Shown here: piece by piece, positions 33,551 to 42,234 of the stretch
Layout: each line of letters opens with the position of its first letter
How positions within the stretch are numbered: position 1 is the stretch's first letter
NCBI RefSeq assembly: GCF_012035195.1
Contig: NZ_JAAVJH010000007.1
Location: forward strand, 62,001-126,000
Origin: Sphingomonas corticis
Lineage (GTDB): Bacteria; Pseudomonadota; Alphaproteobacteria; Sphingomonadales; Sphingomonadaceae
DNA: 64,000 nt
Direction of reading: 5' to 3'
The notes under the pieces: model-generated
The model's input: the letters and a program-made list of their open reading frames with translations, nothing else
What the model was told of the DNA's origin: nothing
Database searches by the model: none
Translations under genes and position numbers: made by a program

Positions 33551-35617
33551 CTACGCCGCGGCGGCGACGCGCGGCGCCGCCAGTTCCCCGGCGAACCATG
33601 CGCAGGTCCGCTCCAGCCCCTCGCGCAGGTCGACGCGCGGTTCCCAGCCGAGCAGCGCCGCCGCGCGGCTGATGTCGGGACGGCGGCGGCGCGGATCGTC
33701 GACGGGCAGCGGACGATATTCCACCCCGGCGCCGCTGCCGGTCAGCTCGACGATGTGGCCCAGCAGCTCGTTGACCGTCATCTCGTTGGGATTGCCGAGG
33801 TTGATCGGCTCCATCCCGTCGATGTCGCTCTCCATCAACCGCATCAGGCCGTCGACCAGGTCGGAGACGTAGCAGAAGCTGCGCGTCTGCGTGCCGTCGC
33901 CGTAGATGGTGATCGGCCGGCCCGACAGCGCCTGGCAGATCAGGTTGGAGACGACGCGCCCGTCGTCGGGATGCATCTGCGGCCCGTAGGTGTTGAAGAT
34001 GCGCGCCACGCGCACGTCGGCCCGGCCGGTGCGCGCGAAGTCGAACGTCATCGCCTCCGCCGCGCGCTTGCCCTCGTCGTAGCAGGCACGCGGGCCGGTG
34101 CAGTTCACGAAGCCGCGGTAATCCTCGCGCTGTGGGTGGATCTCCGGATCGCCATAGACCTCGCTGGTCGACGTCAGCAGGAAGCGCGCGCCCGCCTGCT
34201 CGGCCAGGCGCAGCAGATGGTCGGTGCCGACGACGCAGGTCAGCATCGTATGCTCCGGATCCTCCTGATATTGCGGCGGCGACGCGGCGCAGGCGAGATT
34301 GTAGACGCGCGTGAACCGGCCGGCGCGCGAGGTGATCGACGCGGGCAGCGGATCGACCACGTCGGCCTTCACGAACTCGAAGCGCGGGTGGCCTTCCAGC
34401 AGCTTCAGGTTCGACGCGCGCGCGGTCTGCAGATTGTCGAGGCACACCACATGGTCGCCCCGCGCCAGGAGCGCCGCGCACAGGTGCGAGCCGATGAACC
34501 CGGCTCCCCCCGCGACCAGGGTGAGCGGTGCATTCTGGTTCTTCATGCGCTTCCCCTCCGTTCTCTCGTTCTGCATCGCCTCGGCGAGGTGCGCCTCCAG
34601 CTCCGCCGCGCGGTGGTGCGCGGTGTGCGCGGCCAGCACGCGCGCGCGCGCCGCCTCGCCCACCGCGGCAGCGTCGCGTGACAGCGCGGCGAGCGTGTCC
34701 TCGCTCGTATCCGCCAGCACGATCTCGCTCTCCGGCGTCAGCAGCGTCTCGATCCCGTCCCAACGGTCGGACAGGATCGGCGTCCCGCACGCCGCCGCCT
34801 CGAACAGGCGGACCGACGGCGACCAGCCCGCCGCGATCATGTCCGCCCGCGTGACGTTCAGCGTCCAGCGCGAGGCGGAATAGAAGGCGGCGTGTTCGGC
34901 GGGCGGCAGATGCTCGATCCGCTCGACGTTGGCCGGCCAGTCGATCGTGTCGGGATATTGCGGCCCCGCCACGGCGAAGCGCTTTTCCGGCGCGCGGCGT
35001 GCCGGCTCGATCAGCAACCGTTCCAGCGTCGGCTGGCGATCGTCGCTGTAGGTGCCGAGGTAGGTGAGATCCCACTTCTTCCCGACCGGCAGCGGGCGAT
35101 ACGCCTCGGCATCGACGGAGCAGTAGAGCGCCCGCGCGCGCGGCGCGCCGAACTGCCGCTCGATCCGCTCCAGCGTCGGCCCGCCGGTGAAGGAGAGATA
35201 GACGTCGAAGCCGGGGATCACCTCCGCCGACACATATCTGGTATCGCCGCGCTCCAGCCGTGCGAGCGTGACGGGAGTGTCGATATCGTAGAAGGCGGTC
35301 GCCCCGCGCGCGTGCGCCTGGACGTAGCGCGCCACTTCGACGCCGTCGGGCACGTAGGAACCGACGATCACCGCGTCCGCCGCCGCGATCTCGCCGCGCC
35401 AGTCGTCCAGCGCGGCGAGCGTGCGGTAATAGGCGAGCCGGCAATAGGCCGGGTCGGAGAGGTCGCGGTGCGCGCCCGCGTACCAGGGCACCTCGCGCTC
35501 GAGGAACAGGATGTCGTGCCCGCGCGCGGCGAAGGCCGACAGCAGTGCGCGGAACGTGGTGGCGTGCCCGTTCCCCCATGAGGACCCGAGGCTGAGGCCG
35601 AGGACGACGATCTTCAT
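33551..35617 (-). CDS. CgeB-like glycosyltransferase fused to UDP-glucuronate decarboxylase
   Basis: A 688-residue two-domain protein. Residues 1-350 are a glycosyltransferase of the CgeB/GT-B type (MKIVVLGLSLGSSWGNGHAT; WSPSVRLFEAAACGTPILSD; DRWDGIETLL). Residues 358-688 are a complete short-chain nucleotide-sugar enzyme: LVAGGAGFIGSHLCAA, NLACAASPPQYQEDP, TSTSEVYGDP, and the catalytic pair Tyr513/Lys517 in GPRACYDEGKR, the signature of UDP-xylose synthase. Joining occurs at an internal ATG (34546) preceded by GGAGGGG, as if a former ribosome site remains, so the second domain might also be made separately. It probably makes UDP-xylose and uses it, or a related donor, for transfer. Confidence 0.85.
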   Translation of the reverse strand: MKIVVLGLSLGSSWGNGHATTFRALLSAFAARGHDILFLEREVPWYAGAHRDLSDPAYCRLAYYRTLAALDDWRGEIAAADAVIVGSYVPDGVEVARYVQAHARGATAFYDIDTPVTLARLERGDTRYVSAEVIPGFDVYLSFTGGPTLERIERQFGAPRARALYCSVDAEAYRPLPVGKKWDLTYLGTYSDDRQPTLERLLIEPARRAPEKRFAVAGPQYPDTIDWPANVERIEHLPPAEHAAFYSASRWTLNVTRADMIAAGWSPSVRLFEAAACGTPILSDRWDGIETLLTPESEIVLADTSEDTLAALSRDAAAVGEAARARVLAAHTAHHRAAELEAHLAEAMQNERTEGKRMKNQNAPLTLVAGGAGFIGSHLCAALLARGDHVVCLDNLQTARASNLKLLEGHPRFEFVKADVVDPLPASITSRAGRFTRVYNLACAASPPQYQEDPEHTMLTCVVGTDHLLRLAEQAGARFLLTSTSEVYGDPEIHPQREDYRGFVNCTGPRACYDEGKRAAEAMTFDFARTGRADVRVARIFNTYGPQMHPDDGRVVSNLICQALSGRPITIYGDGTQTRSFCYVSDLVDGLMRLMESDIDGMEPINLGNPNEMTVNELLGHIVELTGSGAGVEYRPLPVDDPRRRRPDISRAAALLGWEPRVDLREGLERTCAWFAGELAAPRVAAAA

Positions 35618-36702
35618 GCCGCTTCCCTCCCCTGCGCCGCCCGATCGCGAAGGATCGCGTCCACCTGCACCCCGCGCAGTTCATAGGTGTGCTCGGCCAG
35701 CACGCGCCGCAGCGCCGCCTCGCCGATCGCCTGTGCCCGCTCGCCCGTCAGCGCCGCGAGGTGGTCCGCCACGTCCTGCCCGTCGCGCGCGACCAGCACC
35801 TCCTCGTCGGGAACGAGGAACTGCTCGATCCCCTCCCACGCGTCGGTGATGAGGCACGCCGCCGCGCCTGCCGCCTCGAACACGCGGGTCGCGGGGGAGA
35901 AGCCGACATTCGCCATGCTGTCGCGCGCCACGTTGAGCACGGCGCGCGGCGTGCAGTTGAAGGCGTTGTGCTCGCGCGTGCCGACATGGCCGATGTCGCG
36001 CACGTTCGCGGGCATCGCCTTGTCGTGCCAGCCGTTGCCGCCGATCAGGAACGCGGCGTCGGGCGCGTCGGCGGCGGCGCGCAGGAAGAACTCCTCCACC
36101 CGCGCCTCGCGGTCCGGCAGGCGGTTGCCGAGGAAAGCGAGGTCGCAGGCGAAGCGCGGGTCGGGCGCGACCGGATGGTGAGTCTCCGGATCGAGCGCGT
36201 TGTAGACCGGCACGCACTCGCGCGCGCCGAACCCTTCGTAGGCGTTCACGACGGGCGGCCCGCCGCCGTAGGTGAGCACCATGTCGAGATCGGGCAACGC
36301 GCGGCGTACCGGATGGTCCGCGTCCCCCCGCATCTCGTCCAGCGTGGCGGCGGCGTCGACATCCCAGAACAGCTTCAGCGCCCCCGGCCGCGCCTGCGCG
36401 ATCACGCCGTCCAGCAGCTCGGCATCGAACACGCCCACGCCGTTCGCCTTGACGACCACGTCCGCCGCGCGTGCCTCCGCCAGCACGCCGCGCATCGCCT
36501 CAACAGTGGCGGGATAGACGACGACCTTCGCCCATTCCGGCGGGTCAATGTCGCGATGCTGCTGTCTGTCGAAGGCGTCGGGTTCGTAAAAGGTGATCTG
36601 ATGCCCGTGCGCCGCCAGCGCCTTCAGGATGCCGCGGTAATAGGTCGCGGCGCCGTTCCAGTAGGAGGAGAGGAGGCTCGATCCGTAGAAGGCGATCTTC
36701 AT
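35614..36702 (-). CDS. CgeB-like glycosyltransferase
   Basis: A 362-residue GT-B fold protein of the CgeB (spore-maturation-like) family. MKIAFYGSSLLSSYWNGAAT matches the opening of its two neighbours. LTYGGGPPVVNAYEGFGARE, the ACDLAFLGNRLPDREARVEE stretch and FSPATRVFEAAGAAACLITD followed by AWEGIEQFLVPDEE, are the nucleotide-binding C-domain features. Donor and acceptor cannot be read. It overlaps both neighbours by 4 nt, and with them forms a set of three paralogous transferases likely adding successive sugars. Confidence 0.8.
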   Translation of the reverse strand: MKIAFYGSSLLSSYWNGAATYYRGILKALAAHGHQITFYEPDAFDRQQHRDIDPPEWAKVVVYPATVEAMRGVLAEARAADVVVKANGVGVFDAELLDGVIAQARPGALKLFWDVDAAATLDEMRGDADHPVRRALPDLDMVLTYGGGPPVVNAYEGFGARECVPVYNALDPETHHPVAPDPRFACDLAFLGNRLPDREARVEEFFLRAAADAPDAAFLIGGNGWHDKAMPANVRDIGHVGTREHNAFNCTPRAVLNVARDSMANVGFSPATRVFEAAGAAACLITDAWEGIEQFLVPDEEVLVARDGQDVADHLAALTGERAQAIGEAALRRVLAEHTYELRGVQVDAILRDRAAQGREAA

Positions 36703-37811
36703 GCGGCATCCTTGGTCGCAAGGGGGAGGTCGAGCTGGCGCGCGATCGCTTCCAGCTCGTCGACGCGGTGGGCGCAGCTATGCCGCGCGCGAACGGTTTC
36801 GAGGCCGCTGGCGACCAGCGCGGCACGAAGGGCCGCATCGTCGCGCAGCGCGGCGAGGTGGCGGGCCATCTCCGCGCCGTCGCGCGCGACGAGATAGTCG
36901 GTGCCGGGGCGGAACAGCCCCTCGGCATCGTCCCACGGCGCGGAGACCAGCGGGATCCCGCAGGCCAGCGCCTCGAAGACGCGGATCGTTGGGATACCGG
37001 GGAGGATCGTCGAGTAATAGCGCCGCGGCACGTGGACGGTGGCGAGGTGGCGCGCGAAGATGTCCGGCGCACCGGCGTTGGGCGCCCAGCCGTGATAGCG
37101 CGCACCGTACCGCGCCAGCATGGCCTTCGCCTCGTCCGGGTAGCGCACGCCGTAGATGTCGAGCGGCAGCGCGGCGTCACGCGCGGGGGCGAGCAGGAAG
37201 CGCTCGATCTCCTCGGTCCGTTCGCCGTCGCCCCAATTGCCGATCCACACGATCCCCTCGCGCGGACCCTCGCGCTCCGGCGGGTGGAAGCGGGTGAGGT
37301 CCGCGGCCTCGTGCCAGGTCCACACGCGGTCGCCCCAGCCCCAGCCGCGGTACACCTCCGACAGCGTCTCGCCGAACGCCAGCACGCCGTCGTAGGCGGA
37401 CAGGTCGTAGGCGCGCATCTCCTCCGGTGCGCTGACGGCGCGGTGGTGCGTGTCGTGGAACAGCAGGCGGAAGCGCCCGCCGCCGGCGCGCAGGCGGCCG
37501 ATGCGCGCGACCAGATCGTGGTCGTTCCACTCGTGCACGATGACCAGCTCGGCGTCGCCGATCAGCGCGGCCACGTCCGCGTCCGCGGCGAAGGTGGTGG
37601 ACGACAGGTCCGGATAGGCCCCGCGCCACGCCTCCAGCCCTGCCTCGCCGTGGTCGGTCAGCAGGTTCTGGAGGCTCCAGGCGCCTTCCGGCTCGTAGAC
37701 GCGCACGTCGTGGCCGCGCCGCTGCAGTTCGCGCATCACCCCGCGCAGGAAGTGGGCGTTGCCGTGGTTCCAGCAGGACGCGAGACTGTGCGTGAAATAG
37801 GCGATCCTCAT
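36699..37811 (-). CDS. CgeB-like glycosyltransferase
   Basis: A 370-residue third CgeB-like transferase. MRIAYFTHSLASCWNHGNAH, FLRGVMRELQRRGHDVRVYE, then the C-domain block IVWIGNWGDGERTEEIERFL and ILPGIPTIRVFEALACGIPL with VSAPWDDAEGLFRPGTDYLV. These follow the same plan as the proteins at 35614 and 33551, with moderate identity, so they are old paralogues rather than recent copies. Cytoplasmic; no membrane segment. It is coupled by 4-nt overlaps to the GT4 gene upstream and the other transferase downstream. Confidence 0.8.
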   Translation of the reverse strand: MRIAYFTHSLASCWNHGNAHFLRGVMRELQRRGHDVRVYEPEGAWSLQNLLTDHGEAGLEAWRGAYPDLSSTTFAADADVAALIGDAELVIVHEWNDHDLVARIGRLRAGGGRFRLLFHDTHHRAVSAPEEMRAYDLSAYDGVLAFGETLSEVYRGWGWGDRVWTWHEAADLTRFHPPEREGPREGIVWIGNWGDGERTEEIERFLLAPARDAALPLDIYGVRYPDEAKAMLARYGARYHGWAPNAGAPDIFARHLATVHVPRRYYSTILPGIPTIRVFEALACGIPLVSAPWDDAEGLFRPGTDYLVARDGAEMARHLAALRDDAALRAALVASGLETVRARHSCAHRVDELEAIARQLDLPLATKDAA

Positions 37812-38887
37812 GCCGCCACCTCGCGCATCGCCGGCGCCGCGACGCGCGCGTACAGACGCGCCATCGCGCGCGCGGTGGCGGTGGGCGTGTAGCGCGCCGC
37901 CCGTGCGGCGGCGGCGTCGCCGAGCCGGCACGCCTCGGCGGGATCGTCCGCCAGCCGCGCGATCGCATCGGCCCAGTGCGCCGGATCCTCGCCGGCGACG
38001 AACAGCGCCGCATCCTGCCACAGCTCGCGGAACACCGGCATGTCGGCGAGCACCAGCGGGCATCCCGCCCCCGCGGCCTCGAGCACGGCGAGGCCGAACG
38101 GCTCGAACCGCGCCGCGGACACGAACATCGGCCGTGCGGACAACCGCTCGGCCAGCGCCGCGGCGCCGAGCGTACCGAGGTGCGCCAGATGCGCGGGCGC
38201 CACCGTCTCGCCGTGGGGCGCGATCAGCGGTCCGGCCGCCTCGAAGGCGAAGGGCAGCCGTGCCGCCACCGCATCGAGCAGCGGCGTCGCCTTTGCGGCA
38301 TCCCACAGCCGTCCCGCGGTGAAGGCGCGGCGCGCGGGCGTCGCGCCAGATTTCGGCGGCACCGCGCGGCCGTTGTGCACGGCGACGGGATCGACCGGCA
38401 GACCGTAGCGCCGCCGCACCGCCGCGCCGTAGGCGGCGCTCGGCACCACCACCGCGTCGGCGCGGCGCAGGCCGTCGGCCGCCAGGGCGGCGTGCCAGGC
38501 GTATCGCGCGGGCAGCGGCTCGCCCGGGCGCGTCGCCTCCCACCAGGTCGCGATCGCGCCGTGATCCACCGCCACCACCGGCACGTCGAATGTGGCCGCG
38601 GCGGCCAGCGCGGGCGAGTTCAGCTGCACGACCTCGGCACGCCCGGATCGCGCCAGGTCAACGATCGCCGCGGCCGCGGCGCGGACCGCCGCGGCGTCCT
38701 CCGCCAGCCAGTCGAGCGGCAGCCCGGTGGCGATCACGCGCACGCCCGCCACCTCGTCGACCGATCCCGGCCCCATGTGCGCGATCGTGACGTCGTGGTC
38801 GCCCGACAGCGCAACGGCGAGGTCGGTGGCATATTGCCACACCCCGCCGACCGAATCCGCCGTCATCAGGACGCGGCGCTTCCTCAT
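37808..38887 (-). CDS. Glycosyltransferase family 4 protein
   Basis: A 359-residue GT-B transferase. MRKRRVLMTADSVGGVWQYA, TDLAVALSGDHDV is the typical N-terminus of a retaining GT4 enzyme. ADAVVVPSAAYGAAVRRRYG, PVAVHNGRAVPPKSGATPAR and MFVSAARFEPFGLAVLEAAG with AGCPLVLADMPVFRE give the E-x7-E donor-site region (FEPFGLAVLE). It probably acts after the CgeB-like enzymes or starts the chain; order cannot be known. Overlaps with neighbours (ATGA) place it in the same operon. Confidence 0.85.
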   Translation of the reverse strand: MRKRRVLMTADSVGGVWQYATDLAVALSGDHDVTIAHMGPGSVDEVAGVRVIATGLPLDWLAEDAAAVRAAAAAIVDLARSGRAEVVQLNSPALAAAATFDVPVVAVDHGAIATWWEATRPGEPLPARYAWHAALAADGLRRADAVVVPSAAYGAAVRRRYGLPVDPVAVHNGRAVPPKSGATPARRAFTAGRLWDAAKATPLLDAVAARLPFAFEAAGPLIAPHGETVAPAHLAHLGTLGAAALAERLSARPMFVSAARFEPFGLAVLEAAGAGCPLVLADMPVFRELWQDAALFVAGEDPAHWADAIARLADDPAEACRLGDAAAARAARYTPTATARAMARLYARVAAPAMREVAA

Positions 38888-39945
38888 CGCGCCGCGGCCC
38901 GCACCGCCGTCGCGCCGGGCAACGACAGGCCGCGCTCCGCCGCCAGCCACTGCGCCAGCGCGGCCACGCCGTCGCGCCAGTCCACCGCGGTACCAAGGCC
39001 GAGCGCGCCGCGCACGGCGCGCGTGTCCGCGACGAAGTAGCGCTGGTCGCCCGCCCGCCAATCCTCGAACGCGATGTCGGGCGCCCCGCCCGTCAGCTCG
39101 CCGATATACGCCAGCAGCGTGCGCAGGCTGACGGCATTGCCCGCCCCGCCGCCCAGGTTCAGCGCGCGCCCCGCCACCCGATCGATCCGCCGCCACGCCG
39201 CGAGATACGCGTCGACCGCATCGGAGACGTCGAGGATGTCGCGCACCTGATGCCCGTCGCCGTACAGCGTGATGCGCTCGCCCGTCAGCGCGCGGATCAG
39301 GAAGTGCGCGACCCACCCCTGGTCCTCGGTCCCCATCTGCCGCTGGCCGTAGATGCAGCTCATCCGCAGCACCGCCGCGGGCACGCCGTAGCTGCGCGCG
39401 TAATCGAGCACATACTGGTCCGCCGCCCCCTTGGAGCAGCCGTAGGGCGTGTGGAAGTCGAGCGGCCGGTCCTCGCCGATGCCATGCGCGCGCAGGCCCG
39501 GGTCGGCGGGCAGATAGCCCGCGTCGGTCGCGACGAAGGCGACATCGGCGAGGTCGCCGTAGACCTTGTTGGTCGAGGCGAAGACGACGGGCGTGGTCGC
39601 GCCCTTCGCGCGGATCGCCTCCAGCAGGTTGAACGTGCCGAGGATGTTGATCGTCAGATCGTCGCGCGGATCGGCCAGGCTGGTCGTCACCGCCACCTGC
39701 GCCGCCATGTGGAACACCGCGTCGGTATCCGCCACCGCGCGCCGCAGCGCGTCCTCGTCGCGGATGTCGGCGACGACGTCGACGATGCGCGCGCCGTGCC
39801 GGTCCTTCAGCCACGCGAGGTTCCGCTCCACGCCGGCGCGGGACAGCGCGTCGTAGACGATGACGTCGTGCCCCTCCCCCGCCAGCCGGTCGGCGATGTT
39901 CGACCCGATGAAGCCGGCCCCGCCGGTGACGAGGACCGTGCTCAC
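38884..39945 (-). CDS. NAD-dependent sugar epimerase, CDP-tyvelose 2-epimerase-like
   Basis: A 353-residue short-chain dehydrogenase of the nucleotide-sugar epimerase group. GGAGFIGSNIADRL is the NAD motif; FASTNKVYGDL, PYGCSKGAADQYVLDYARSY (Tyr-x3-Lys as YGCSK) and SCIYGQRQMGTEDQGWVAHF match the CDP-paratose/tyvelose 2-epimerase branch. The substrate here may differ. The start is GTG 39945, overlapping the stop of the gene before (GTGA). It supplies a modified nucleotide sugar to the transferases downstream. Confidence 0.82.
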   Translation of the reverse strand: MSTVLVTGGAGFIGSNIADRLAGEGHDVIVYDALSRAGVERNLAWLKDRHGARIVDVVADIRDEDALRRAVADTDAVFHMAAQVAVTTSLADPRDDLTINILGTFNLLEAIRAKGATTPVVFASTNKVYGDLADVAFVATDAGYLPADPGLRAHGIGEDRPLDFHTPYGCSKGAADQYVLDYARSYGVPAAVLRMSCIYGQRQMGTEDQGWVAHFLIRALTGERITLYGDGHQVRDILDVSDAVDAYLAAWRRIDRVAGRALNLGGGAGNAVSLRTLLAYIGELTGGAPDIAFEDWRAGDQRYFVADTRAVRGALGLGTAVDWRDGVAALAQWLAAERGLSLPGATAVRAAAR

Positions 39946-41057
39946 GCGACCAGGCCCCGGCGTTCCAGCTCGGCCCGCGCCTCGCCGACGCGATCCACCG
40001 CGGTCTGCTGGCCCACCCAGTCGGCGAGGACGGCGAGCCCCTCCTCGAAATCCTGCCGCGGCGCGAAGTCGATCGTCGCGCCCGCGCGGGCGATGTCGCC
40101 GAAGCAGTGGCGGATGTCGCCGATCCGCGCCTTGCCGACCACCTCGGGCGCGGCGTCGTTGCGCCCCATCGCGCGCGCCAGCGCCTCCGCCACCTCGGTC
40201 ACGGAACGATCGCGGCCGGACCCGATGTTCAGCGTCTCGCCCACCGCACGCGGATCGACCAGCGCGTCGCAGAAGGCGCGCGCCACGTCGGACACGTGGA
40301 CGAAGTCGCGACGCTGCTGCCCGTCCTCGAACACCATCGGCCGCTGACCGTTGAGCAGCCGCGAGGCGAAGATCGCGAGGACGCCGGTATAGGGATTGGA
40401 GAGCGCCTGCCCCGGCCCGTAGACGTTGAAGAGGCGCAGGCACGTCGTCTCGATGCCGTAGGGCGCGCCCATGATGTGCGTGGTGCGCTCCTGCACGTAT
40501 TTGTTGAGCGCGTAGATCGAGGCGAGCGTCGGCCGCTTCGTCTCGGGGGTCGGCACCGGCACCAGCGGTCGGCCCGCCGTATCGACCGGATCCCACACCG
40601 CCTGCCCGTCGCGCACCGTGCCGCGCTCGGCATCCTCTACCAGATTGCCGTCGGCGTCCCGGTACAACCCCTCACCGTAGATGCTCATCGAAGACGCGGT
40701 GACGACGCGGCGCACCGGGCGGTCGATCAGGCGTTCGAAGAGCACGGCGGTGCCGACATCGTTGGTCGAGGTGTAGCGCTCCACCTCGTACATCGATTGG
40801 CCGACGCCCACTTCCGCGGCGAGGTGGACGACCGCATCGACACCTTCGAGCGCGCGCGCCACGGCGTCGCCGTCGCGCACGTCGCCGCGGATCAGCTCGA
40901 CCTCGTCGTTCAGCATCGCCGATCCGTCCACGTGGCCATGCACCTGTTCGATCAGCGCATCGAGCGCGCGCACGCGATGGCCGCGGCGCAGCAGTTCCTG
41001 GCATACGGAACGACCGATGAAGCCGGCCCCGCCGGTCACGAGAATATGTTCGGCCAC
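39942..41057 (-). CDS. NAD-dependent epimerase, dTDP-L-rhamnose 4-epimerase-like
   Basis: A 371-residue epimerase/dehydratase. MAEHILVTGGAGFIGRSVCQ gives the NAD site; DALIEQVHGHVDGSAML is a feature of the dTDP-L-rhamnose 4-epimerase branch; ASSMSIYGEG and SIYALNKYVQE (Tyr/Lys) form the active site; RLFNVYGPGQALSNPYTGVL closes the substrate pocket. The true substrate is not proven. It is the first gene of the six-gene minus-strand glycan operon; the near-perfect dyad at 41082-41112 lies 25 nt ahead of its ATG. Confidence 0.82.
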   Translation of the reverse strand: MAEHILVTGGAGFIGRSVCQELLRRGHRVRALDALIEQVHGHVDGSAMLNDEVELIRGDVRDGDAVARALEGVDAVVHLAAEVGVGQSMYEVERYTSTNDVGTAVLFERLIDRPVRRVVTASSMSIYGEGLYRDADGNLVEDAERGTVRDGQAVWDPVDTAGRPLVPVPTPETKRPTLASIYALNKYVQERTTHIMGAPYGIETTCLRLFNVYGPGQALSNPYTGVLAIFASRLLNGQRPMVFEDGQQRRDFVHVSDVARAFCDALVDPRAVGETLNIGSGRDRSVTEVAEALARAMGRNDAAPEVVGKARIGDIRHCFGDIARAGATIDFAPRQDFEEGLAVLADWVGQQTAVDRVGEARAELERRGLVA

Positions 41058-41081
41058 GTCTCCCCTTCCCCACCTTGCGAG

Positions 41082-41112
41082 TTGATCCGCATCAAGAATT
41101 GATGAGGATCAA
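41082..41112. promoter_or_regulatory. 31-bp nested palindrome, likely operator of the glycan operon
   Basis: TTGATCC (41082-41088) pairs with GGATCAA (41106-41112) and, inside it, CATCAA (41090-41095) pairs with TTGATG (41099-41104); only one flank pair and a 3-nt centre break symmetry. Further GATC half-sites follow toward the phosphatase gene (near 41129, 41152 and 41162). The 41058-41243 gap is unusually AT-rich for the window and should hold divergent promoters. The dyad may bind a regulator or form an RNA hairpin in the operon leader. Confidence 0.55.
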
Positions 41113-41243
41113 TATCAATTTCTGACTTGGATCAGCTGCAGCTTTATACCTTGATCTTCATCGATCGTTTCGTTCACAACTCGATTGCCAATGCTTCTTC
41201 TTCATCTTTGTTCCCGTTGAACTTTCCGGCCGGATCGGACGAA

Positions 41244-41831
41244 ATGACGAACACGATCCTGCTGGCGCGGCACGGCACGCACGATGAAGTCGGACGGGTA
41301 TTGAGCGGCCGGTCAGAGATCGCGCTGAACGTCGCCGGCCGCGAAGAGGCGGAGGCGATGGCGCGCACACTGCGCGACGTGCCGCTCGGCTCGATCCACG
41401 CCAGCCCCCGCCGCCGCACGATGGAGACCGCACTGCCGGTGGCGCACGAACACGGACTTTCGGTGGTTCGGGCCGCGGCCCTGGACGAAATCGATTTCGG
41501 CCGCTTCACCGGCCTTGCCTTCGACGCGCTGGAGAGCGACGCCGACTGGCGCGCGTGGAACGAGCACCGGGGCACCGCGCGCTGCCCGGGAGGCGAGACG
41601 ATGGCGGAGGTGATCGCGCGCGCGGGCGCCTACCTGCGCGCGTTGCCCGTTTCGGAGGCGCCGATCCTGTGCGTGACGCACTGCGACGTGATCCGCGGGC
41701 TGGTGGCGGACGCGCGCGGCGACGGGCTGGACCGCCTGTACGCGCTACCCTGCGATCCCGGCTCGCTGACCGAAGTGGTGGTGACCGGCGAGCGCCTGTG
41801 CGTCGTGGCGCTCAACCGGCGGCCAGGCTGA
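41244..41831 (+). CDS. Histidine phosphatase (phosphoglycerate mutase-like)
   Basis: A 195-residue protein of the histidine phosphatase superfamily. The RHG motif LLARHGTHDEVGR at the N-terminus holds the phospho-accepting His; IHASPRRRTMETA gives the second Arg; DEIDFGRFTGLAFDAL and CVTHCDVIRGLVAD carry the remaining catalytic Glu and His. Its substrate could be a sugar phosphate of the glycan pathway, but that is inferred from position only. ATG 41244 gives MTNTILLARHG; an upstream in-frame ATG lies in the promoter region. Its 3' end overlaps the convergent DUF6165 gene by 20 nt. Confidence 0.85.
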   Translation: MTNTILLARHGTHDEVGRVLSGRSEIALNVAGREEAEAMARTLRDVPLGSIHASPRRRTMETALPVAHEHGLSVVRAAALDEIDFGRFTGLAFDALESDADWRAWNEHRGTARCPGGETMAEVIARAGAYLRALPVSEAPILCVTHCDVIRGLVADARGDGLDRLYALPCDPGSLTEVVVTGERLCVVALNRRPG

Positions 41832-42234
41832 TCGCGGGCGCCGTGTCCGCGTAGCTCTTCTCCTCGACAAGGTCCGATTCCAGCTCCTCGTTGATCGCAC
41901 GCTTGATCGCGGCGCGCCGGTCGTTCTGTTGGTAGACGGCGCGCGCCAGCGCGACGAAGTCGGTGCCGAAGTCGGTCGCCGCCTCGCGCTCGCGGATGGC
42001 GTCCTCGATATCCCACAACCGCTCGTTCACCTGCTTCAGCGCGACGACCAGCGTGGCCACCGCATCCTGACGCATCACCTCGGCACCGATGCGGCGGAGC
42101 AGCCCGTACTCGCGCAGCACGTTCGCGCGAGCCTCCGCCTTCGCAATCCGGTCGCGCTTGATCTCGAGGATCGTGATCTTGTCGAGCAATTCACCCCAGG
42201 AGACGGGGACCGAGGGAGTCGCGATGCTGGCCAT
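41812..42234 (-). CDS. DUF6165 family protein
   Basis: A 140-residue mainly helical protein. PVSWGELLDKITILEIKRDR near the N-terminus, then a heptad-like helix (LLRRIGAEVMRQDAVATLVV) and LWDIEDAIREREAATDFG, match the DUF6165 group, which occurs beside lipopolysaccharide and glycan transferase genes. No catalytic motif is visible; a scaffolding role is possible. Its start at 42234 lies inside the end of the heptosyltransferase-like gene, overlapping by 43 nt, so the two are co-transcribed. Confidence 0.7.
   Translation of the reverse strand: MASIATPSVPVSWGELLDKITILEIKRDRIAKAEARANVLREYGLLRRIGAEVMRQDAVATLVVALKQVNERLWDIEDAIREREAATDFGTDFVALARAVYQQNDRRAAIKRAINEELESDLVEEKSYADTAPAISLAAG

Noticed and set aside
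34540-34560. Frameshift or missed stop separating the two halves of the fusion protein
   Set aside because: The reading frame is continuous through both domains in the given sequence; an error cannot be excluded but is not shown.
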